33,929 bases of DNA from Bacteroidota bacterium (GTDB lineage Bacteria; Bacteroidota; Ignavibacteria; Palsa-1295), in NCBI GenBank assembly GCA_025363505.1, contig JANYDV010000012.1, positions 1 to 33,929 of the forward strand, written 5' to 3'. The position numbers and the translations under genes were made by a program. Shown one piece after another: positions 27,220 to 33,929 of the stretch (the stretch's first letter is position 1; each line of letters begins with the position of its first letter). Under the pieces are notes generated by a model. It had not been told where the DNA came from. It searched no databases and saw only the letters and a list, made by a program, of their open reading frames with translations.

Positions 27220-27597
27220 ATGGATAATATTTCGAGTGATTTTCAAGAAAATAACATCTTCCCTACACATACAGCCTCTGGTGGTAGGGCACGGTCTCAT
27301 TATGATTTAACCCTTACTTCTTGGGATCTTATGCTTGAACGAATAAATTCCTTAAATGGAAATGAGCGTGTAGATTTTTTGGAGAGCTTATTTTCTTATC
27401 CTCCAGTTGGAAGATGCAGACTTAAGAAACGGCATGAGGAATCCTGCAATAAATATTTTCCTCTTGATAAGGTTCAATTATCTGAAGTAAAAGAACAGGT
27501 AAAGGAGCTAAAAAGTCAGATTTCAAAATGGCGGTACCATATTTGTTATTGCCCCCGTACAACAAGATTGAGAGGTGCGGGTATGATAGTGCTATAA
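27220..27597 (+). CDS. Hypothetical protein of unknown function (weak ORF)
   Basis: 125-aa ORF with a possible coiled-coil segment (LSEVKEQVKELKSQISKW); no family recognised. Confidence 0.3.
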   Translation: MDNISSDFQENNIFPTHTASGGRARSHYDLTLTSWDLMLERINSLNGNERVDFLESLFSYPPVGRCRLKKRHEESCNKYFPLDKVQLSEVKEQVKELKSQISKWRYHICYCPRTTRLRGAGMIVL

Positions 27598-28006
27598 TTA
27601 GTATAGACGCGAGAGTAAGTCCTGTAATGTCGATTTAATGAAAAAAAAGCATGCTTTTGTTTTTGGGAAGAGGTGGCTTTCAAAAATGGGGACGGTCTTT
27701 ATCAACTATCAATTAATTGGTTGCAAGTAAATCGTAATGGATATTATTGCTCATCTAGGATCTCCAATAATATTTTATCAGGTTCTACAAAAAAACTTCC
27801 CACTATTGGATTCTTATAGAACTAATACTACATTAACGAGACATAAGAGAAATTACTGAGGAATTGCTGCATTTGGAGTTCGTCCACATCTCCGAAATCA
27901 TTAACAATTACCATTCAATTCGGAATGTAATAGTCGGAACAGTAGTTAGTAATATCAACGAAAACTCAAAGTCTCGATACACTCAGATAAACACTACTTT
28001 ACCTGT

Positions 28007-28603
28007 ATGAAAAAATATTTTTACGCTTTCCTTTTTACTACCCTCTTTTGTTTGGTAGGTACTACTGTTCAAGCACAGGACACTTGTAAGAGTTATAATG
28101 TTCCTAATCCGCACGGCGCGGCGATGACTATATACAAGATATGGGTTGTTGACTCTACTAATTTTACCGTCGAATCACTTAAACCGCTTCCTTATGATAT
28201 AACTGCAACTGGGACAGTCGATTTCCGAGTGTGCCTCTTACCTCGAGATGGCGTAAAACGTACTACCCAAGTTCGTTATCAGAATACTCACGGTACTTCT
28301 TCATATTCAGTCACGATAACACCACCGACCTCGTCGGTAAAACGAGCTCCCGATCAGGCACCGCTGAGTGCATATCCGAACCCAGCATCAAATAGAGTTG
28401 AAATTGCATTAGGCGCGTTCGAAACGAATAACCTTTCGGTTGATCTCATTGATAGTCGTGGAAATATTATCAACCCATCGTTTGAAGTTGGTTCATTCAA
28501 AATAGTATTAAATACCGCTACAATCGCATCCGGAGCCTATACGATAGTTGTAAAAAACAGTACTCATATCTTCGGTGTAAGCCAAATAGCTGTGGTACAC
28601 TGA
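28007..28603 (+). CDS. Secreted protein with T9SS type A sorting domain
   Basis: Signal peptide MKKYFYAFLFTTLFCLVGTTVQAQ; C-terminal LSAYPNPASNRVEIALG...VDLIDSRGNIINPSFEV...IASGAYTIVV. Confidence 0.83.
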   Translation: MKKYFYAFLFTTLFCLVGTTVQAQDTCKSYNVPNPHGAAMTIYKIWVVDSTNFTVESLKPLPYDITATGTVDFRVCLLPRDGVKRTTQVRYQNTHGTSSYSVTITPPTSSVKRAPDQAPLSAYPNPASNRVEIALGAFETNNLSVDLIDSRGNIINPSFEVGSFKIVLNTATIASGAYTIVVKNSTHIFGVSQIAVVH

Positions 28604-28631
28604 ATGACATCTGTCGAAGAGAATAGAAACT

Positions 28632-30083
28632 ATGGATAGAAGAGCATTCATTGCACGGCTTGGACTGGCTGCTGTCTATTCACAGCTTCCACCAATTTTA
28701 TCTTCGTGCTCTTCATCCGGCGATTTAGGTTCGAACCCAAGTCGCATTGCTCAGGCACTACGTATCCCTGTAACTATCAGTGGCACCGGTACACTTTCTG
28801 CGTTAAACGGAACAGCGGCACTTTGGCCCGGCATCACTTCTTCTGCGATACTGACTAATAATACTTTCCTCGGACCAACGATTGCAATTACGAAAGGTGA
28901 AACATTAAATGTCAGGTTTAATAATCTATTAAGCGAAGATTCGAACATCCATTGGCATGGGCTTTCAACACCTGCAATAATGGATGGTCATCCTAAGTAT
29001 CCCGTAAAGCCCGGTGGAAGTTTTGATTACTCCTTTCCTATACTTGATCGCGCCGGCACCTATTGGTACCATGCTCACCCTGATAGAGCAACAGCTCGGC
29101 AAGCCTATATGGGCTTAGCCGGAGCTATTATAGTCCATGACCCTGAAGAACAAGCACTTAGTCTTCCGAGCGGCAAGTTCGATGTACCCCTCATCATTCA
29201 GGATAAGAGACTTACTTCCTCAGGACAACTTATATATTCACCACTAAAAGAGGATTTTTTGAGTGGGTATCTCGGTGATACGCCTTTCGTCAATGGTACC
29301 CCAAATGCATTTCTGGACGTAGAAAAAACTCTGTATCGGTTTCGTTTGATCAACGCTTCAAATGCTCGGCTCTATCGTATTGGGTTTTCTGACAGTCGAA
29401 CGATGTATTTGATCGGCACTGATGGTGGGCTACTTGATAAACCGGTGACGCTCACTACATTTTATCTGTCTCCGGGGGAACGAGCAGAAATACTGGTTGA
29501 TTTCTCCGCCGATATGACTAGCTCATCGGTAAAATTACAAAGTTTAACATTCCCGTTCCCATCTTCACATAATAGCGCAGAATATCCACAAGGAATGACG
29601 ATGGATTTGATAGACTTTCGTATTGCCAAAGACAATACTATACATCCCGCAATTCCATCTTCGCTCGTAGCATTTACTCCATTGCCGGTGGCAAGCGCCG
29701 TACAAACAAGAAAATTTGTATTGACAATGGATCATTCCAGAACCTATGGTATGCATCTGATCGATGGGAAAGTTTTTGAAATGGACCGAGTTGATTACCG
29801 GATTCCAATAAATGATATTGAGATCTGGGAAATTGAAAATCAGGGCGAGTCAATTCACGGAATGCATATTCACGGCACACAATTTCAGGTTCTCGAAAGA
29901 CTTTATGGAGATTGGCAAATCCAGCCTACAGATAAATCTTGGAAGGATACCGTCTTTATCGGAGCAAACGAAACGGTCAGGATCATTTTACAATTTACTG
30001 CCTACAAGGGGACATACCTATTTCATTGCCACAACCTCGAACACGAAGACGATGGGATGATGGTAAATATTGAAGTGGTGTAA
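28632..30083 (+). CDS. Multicopper oxidase (Tat-like signal, CueO/CopA-type)
   Basis: MDRRAFIARLGLAAV; copper motifs HWHG, HAHPD, HGMHIHGTQF, HCHNLEHEDDGMM. Confidence 0.94.
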   Translation: MDRRAFIARLGLAAVYSQLPPILSSCSSSGDLGSNPSRIAQALRIPVTISGTGTLSALNGTAALWPGITSSAILTNNTFLGPTIAITKGETLNVRFNNLLSEDSNIHWHGLSTPAIMDGHPKYPVKPGGSFDYSFPILDRAGTYWYHAHPDRATARQAYMGLAGAIIVHDPEEQALSLPSGKFDVPLIIQDKRLTSSGQLIYSPLKEDFLSGYLGDTPFVNGTPNAFLDVEKTLYRFRLINASNARLYRIGFSDSRTMYLIGTDGGLLDKPVTLTTFYLSPGERAEILVDFSADMTSSSVKLQSLTFPFPSSHNSAEYPQGMTMDLIDFRIAKDNTIHPAIPSSLVAFTPLPVASAVQTRKFVLTMDHSRTYGMHLIDGKVFEMDRVDYRIPINDIEIWEIENQGESIHGMHIHGTQFQVLERLYGDWQIQPTDKSWKDTVFIGANETVRIILQFTAYKGTYLFHCHNLEHEDDGMMVNIEVV

Positions 30084-30126
30084 AATATTAAAATACCTGA
30101 TCTATCTTTGTACCGTATAGGATATT

Positions 30127-32193
30127 CTAAACTTGGATCTTTAGCAATTTTGCATTGATTGCCACTACAATTGTGCTCAAACTCATAAATACAGCGCCTA
30201 CAGCCGGTCCCAGTACAAAGCCCGTTGAATATAATACACCTGCCGCTAATGGGATGGCTATTGCATTGTATCCGGTTGCCCAAACGAGATTTTGAATCAT
30301 TTTTTTGTAAGTGGCTTTTCCAAAGAGAATCAGATTCAGTATATCCTGCGGATTACTATTAACTAAAATAATGTCAGCGGTTTCTGCAGCAACATCCGTG
30401 CCCGACCCAACAGCAATCCCCACATCTGCCTGAGCAAGTGCCGGTGCATCGTTGATGCCGTCACCAGTCATTGCTACAAACTCTCCTTTCGATTGTAGAT
30501 CTTTTACAATCGCTACTTTTTTATCAGGTAATACTTGCGCAAAATAACCATCAAGCTGGAGTGCGTCGCTCACTGATTTTGCAACAGTTTCATTGTCACC
30601 GGTTGCCATATATACTTTGATACCATTTTTTTTGAATTTCTGAATTGCGTCTGCCGATTCCGGTCTGATCTCATCAGCTAATGCAATGAACCCAGCAAGT
30701 TCGTTCGCGATCAATACAAATACAATAGTTTCTGCTTCGGAGGTGAAAACATTTTCAGGAATAGCAATATTATTATCTTTTAGATATCCCGGACTTACTA
30801 CTTTGGCTTCTTTGCCCTCAATGGTTGCTTCAACTCCTTGTCCGGTAATTGCATTGAAGTGTTCCGGTTTCGGAATTTGCAATTTCTTTTCTTGTGCATT
30901 TTTTATGATGCCGACACCGATCGGATGTTCGGAATTTTGTTCGAGCGCTCCTGCAATACGAAGTATATCGTCTGCTGAATAATTTCCCGAAGATGATTCC
31001 ACTCTGCTCACACCAAATTCGCCTTTGGTAAGTGTACCTGTTTTATCAAAGACAATAACAGTGATTTTTCGCGATTCCTCAAATGCAGTTCGATTACGAA
31101 TAAGCAAGCCATGTTGTGCAGAGATAGCAGTAGAAATAGCAACAACTAATGGTACAGCTAACCCAAGAGCATGAGGACAAGAGATAACCATTACGGTGAC
31201 CATTCGTTCTAATGCATATACGAATGGAAATCCAAGCAATAACCATACGACTAATGTGCCAATACCTAATGACAAAGCACCATAGGTCAGCCATCGTGCG
31301 GCGCGGTCCGATAGATTTTGCATCTTCGATTTTGTTGCTTGGGCATCAGCAACCATTTTTATTACTTTATTCATATAGCTGTCCTTACCGCTATGCTCGA
31401 CTTTTACCTTCAGAGATCCGTTGCCATTAATAGAGCCGCCGATCACTTTGGTATCTATGCCTTTCTTTACTGGTTTAGACTCGCCGGTAAGCATAGATTC
31501 ATTCAGATAGCTTTCCCCTTCGATTATGATACCATCGGCAGGGACTTTCTCCCCGGGTTTAACCATGATTACATCACCGGGTTGAAGCTCATCGAGTTTC
31601 ACTTCCGTAATTTGATCTCCAATAATTTTATGGGCTTCAGACGGCATCAGGCTGACCAATAATTGCAGTGCCCTTGATGCACCCAGTACAGATTTCATTT
31701 CTATCCAATGCCCGACCAACATAATATCTATCAGAGTTGCGAGCTCCCAAAAAAAATCCATACCCTTCAAACCAAAAACAGTAGCGGTGCTATAGAGATA
31801 TGCAACCGAGATCGCCATGGCGATCAGCGTCATCATTCCGGGATTTTTTGCTTGGATCTCCGAGATCATTCCTTTTAGGAATGGCAACCCTCCGTAGAAA
31901 AAAATGATAGATGAGAGAATAAATAAGACATACGAGACCCCAGTAAAAGTAAGAGTAAAACCAAAAAACTCCTGGATCATCGTCGAAAGAACAAGCACGG
32001 GAATAGTAATCACAAGCGAAATCCAAAACCTCAGTCTAAAATCTGCAATCATCATTGCATGATGATCGTGACCTTCCATACCCATTGGTACACTCATATC
32101 ATGCTTCGAGGGCGTTAGCGTAGTGGAATTCTTAGCTGAATGATCCATTTTGCTATGATCCATGCCTACCATTGGTTGATCGTGATTTTCCAT
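30127..32193 (-). CDS. copB: Copper-translocating P1B-type ATPase, CopB-like (CPH motif, His/Met-rich N-terminus)
   Basis: MENHDQPMVGMDHSKMDHS...MGMEGHDHHAMM; VISCPHALGLAVPLVVAIST; FDKTGTLTKGEF; MTGDGINDAPALAQADVGIAVGSGTD. Confidence 0.93.
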   Translation of the reverse strand: MENHDQPMVGMDHSKMDHSAKNSTTLTPSKHDMSVPMGMEGHDHHAMMIADFRLRFWISLVITIPVLVLSTMIQEFFGFTLTFTGVSYVLFILSSIIFFYGGLPFLKGMISEIQAKNPGMMTLIAMAISVAYLYSTATVFGLKGMDFFWELATLIDIMLVGHWIEMKSVLGASRALQLLVSLMPSEAHKIIGDQITEVKLDELQPGDVIMVKPGEKVPADGIIIEGESYLNESMLTGESKPVKKGIDTKVIGGSINGNGSLKVKVEHSGKDSYMNKVIKMVADAQATKSKMQNLSDRAARWLTYGALSLGIGTLVVWLLLGFPFVYALERMVTVMVISCPHALGLAVPLVVAISTAISAQHGLLIRNRTAFEESRKITVIVFDKTGTLTKGEFGVSRVESSSGNYSADDILRIAGALEQNSEHPIGVGIIKNAQEKKLQIPKPEHFNAITGQGVEATIEGKEAKVVSPGYLKDNNIAIPENVFTSEAETIVFVLIANELAGFIALADEIRPESADAIQKFKKNGIKVYMATGDNETVAKSVSDALQLDGYFAQVLPDKKVAIVKDLQSKGEFVAMTGDGINDAPALAQADVGIAVGSGTDVAAETADIILVNSNPQDILNLILFGKATYKKMIQNLVWATGYNAIAIPLAAGVLYSTGFVLGPAVGAVFMSLSTIVVAINAKLLKIQV

Positions 32194-32202
32194 GCTGTTA
32201 TT

Positions 32203-32934
32203 TTACGTATTTGGGTATTTTAACGAGAGAGATTCTAAGTGTTCGGTAACAATTTTTGCCACAGCATAATTACGATACCATCGTTTGTCCGCCGGAATGA
32301 TATGCCACGGAGTAGTATTGCTGTCGCTAATCATTTTATCGTACACCTTTGTATAATCATCCCATTTCTCGGCGACATCAACATCTGCCTTGTCATACTT
32401 CCAACGTTTATGAGGCAGAATCAGCCGTTCTTTAATCCTACAGAGTTGTTCTTCTTTTGAAACATGTAAAAAGAACTTTAAAACATGGATGTTGCTCGAA
32501 TGAAAATGGTCTTCCAGAGTATCAAGCAATTGGCTTCGTCGTAGAATTTCTTTCTTCGGAATGGACTTATCTATTGAAGGAACAATAATATCTTCATAAT
32601 AAGATCTATTGAAGACCTCTATTATTCCTTTAGCGGGGAGGTGAGGATATATTCTCCATAGAAAATCATGTTGCAATTCTTCTTCGGTAGGCTGCTTAAA
32701 AGATTTTACGTCTACGCCCATTGGGTTCATACAAGACATCACATGACGAACTGTGCCGTCTTTCCCTGATGTATCAAGTCCTTGTAAAATAATCAGTAGG
32801 GCATAACGACCATCAGCATAGAATAAATTTTGCAGATCAAAGAGTTTGTCCTGAAGTGTTGCCAGTGCCTTTTTACATTTTTTCTTTGAATATGCTTTAG
32901 ACGGCGAGGTAGGTGTATTTTTTAATGTAGCCAT
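32203..32934 (-). CDS. Polyphosphate kinase 2 (PPK2) family protein
   Basis: LLIILQGLDTSGKDGTVRHVMSCMNPMGVDVKSFKQPTEEELQHDFLWRIYPHLPAKGIIEVFNRSYYEDI. Confidence 0.94.
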   Translation of the reverse strand: MATLKNTPTSPSKAYSKKKCKKALATLQDKLFDLQNLFYADGRYALLIILQGLDTSGKDGTVRHVMSCMNPMGVDVKSFKQPTEEELQHDFLWRIYPHLPAKGIIEVFNRSYYEDIIVPSIDKSIPKKEILRRSQLLDTLEDHFHSSNIHVLKFFLHVSKEEQLCRIKERLILPHKRWKYDKADVDVAEKWDDYTKVYDKMISDSNTTPWHIIPADKRWYRNYAVAKIVTEHLESLSLKYPNT

Positions 32935-32995
32935 TATAGATATTTGACAACCCTATTATTTGTAAAATCGGCATTTAAATATCGTGGACCTACGA

Positions 32996-33501
32996 CTAAT
33001 GGTCAGCAGGCAGTAATTCTTGAAAAGCATTTTTAGTGGCGTTTAACATATTATTCAAACACCAATTGCAATATAAGCTTGAGAGTAAGTAATAGAGAAT
33101 GATTCTGAAACTCCCGTTCGGTTTGGTATAATCAATTTGGAGCGAAGCTTGCGTAGTTGTGTTCGAGGCTTCGGTTTTCAAAATCATCCTGTACCATCCA
33201 AGAATAATAATTTTCGGTGTGCCTATTGTTTCCCAAATCTTTTCTTTATTAACGACCCACTTAGTTACTGTCTCAGTAATATCGATGGCATTCCCATCAC
33301 GCTGCCTGACCAATGAAATGACGCACCGAGACCCTGGGATGGTCCCGGCAATTGCTCCAGCATCAGTTTGCTCCCAATCATCATTATCGAACTATTGCTC
33401 ATGTGCATACCTATTTTCGATAGATCATCCATACGAGCAAATACTATTTCCAGAGGAGCATTAATGTTGATGTCTTTTTTCAGTGATCTTATTTTTGACA
33501 T
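32996..33501 (-). pseudogene. SRPBCC family protein with apparent single-base frameshift
   Basis: Frame 1 (33501 down): MSKIRSLKKDININAPLEIVFARMDDLSKIG...GLGASFHWSGSVMG; frame 2 continues ...NAIDITETVTKWVVNKEKIWETIGTPKIIILGWYRM...; switch at about 33288-33297. Confidence 0.8.
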
Positions 33502-33923
33502 TAATGATGTTTCAGATGCTCTTCTTTTTGTGCCTCCGATTTTCCCTTCATATTGTTCATATTACACATGCCTTCCATTGACTTCATTACTTTCGGATGT
33601 GACTGCATCGAACTCATCATCATCTTACACATCGAAGAATCGTCATTGCACATTTCCATCATCTTGCCCATCATCATTTTACCCATCATTGGGTCTGACT
33701 TCATCATTGTGTGCATTTTCATCATCACTTGCTCGTGACGCCTTGTAACCAAAGAATCTATCAATTCAGAAGAAGCTTGATCGCTACTAACAATAGCAGA
33801 AAACAGATCTTTCCTTTCGGCATCGTTCTTCAAGATGTCTGATGCTTTCGGTTGTGTACATCCGGTAATATAAAATACGGCTAAAGCCGAAAGTAGTAGC
33901 GTGGTTTTCTTAATGGTATTCAT
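33501..33923 (-). CDS. Methionine-rich lipoprotein, putative copper-binding
   Basis: Lipobox ...FYITGC; VMMKMHTMMKSDPMMGKMMMGKMMEMCNDDSSMCKMMMSSMQSHPKVMKSMEGMCNMNNMKGK; stop overlaps the start of the next gene (TAATG). Confidence 0.8.
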   Translation of the reverse strand: MNTIKKTTLLLSALAVFYITGCTQPKASDILKNDAERKDLFSAIVSSDQASSELIDSLVTRRHEQVMMKMHTMMKSDPMMGKMMMGKMMEMCNDDSSMCKMMMSSMQSHPKVMKSMEGMCNMNNMKGKSEAQKEEHLKHH

Positions 33924-33929
33924 TATGAT

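Noticed and set aside
30103-30110. TATCTTTG box between the multicopper oxidase and copB stops, possible antisense promoter into copB
   Set aside because: No upstream -33 element and such 8-mers are common in AT-rich DNA; too weak without transcript data.
33368-33748. 126-aa plus ORF antisense to the Met-rich lipoprotein
   Set aside because: Complement of ATG-rich sequence gives Ile/Ser-rich low-complexity protein; the minus strand has lipobox and start/stop coupling.

Overview
The window looks like chromosomal DNA from a Bacteroidota/Chlorobiota-type bacterium with a type IX secretion system (T9SS). This is inferred from a PorX-like REC+PglZ protein, a PorV/PorQ-like protein, a T9SS type A sorting domain and TAnnTTTG promoter-like boxes; the exact taxon was not determined. 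Left part (1-8970): a 3'-truncated GlxA-type regulator diverging from a row of small single-domain genes (VOC, RibD-C/DHFR-like, two SRPBCC, two more VOC, one of them broken by an in-frame TAG), a large AsmA-like protein, an OmpA/TSP3-repeat protein and a tiny lmo0937-type membrane protein. Middle (9199-26800): response regulator and PAS histidine kinase, AI-2E-type permease, tRNA-Leu, der, a cluster of envelope proteins, a DUF1573-cytochrome c fusion, a porX-hydrolase-tsaE-tsaB operon, DUF1801, DinB and an M3-type peptidase. Right part (26853-33929): tRNA-Gln, about 1.1 kb of poorly coding DNA with a perfect 13-bp hairpin, then a copper-handling cluster (T9SS cargo, multicopper oxidase, CopB-type ATPase, PPK2, frameshifted SRPBCC, Met-rich lipoprotein). 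That right part looks like an island next to a tRNA and is the most interesting region. No CRISPR array or intact mobile element was seen. All family assignments come from reading the translations; no database search was run.
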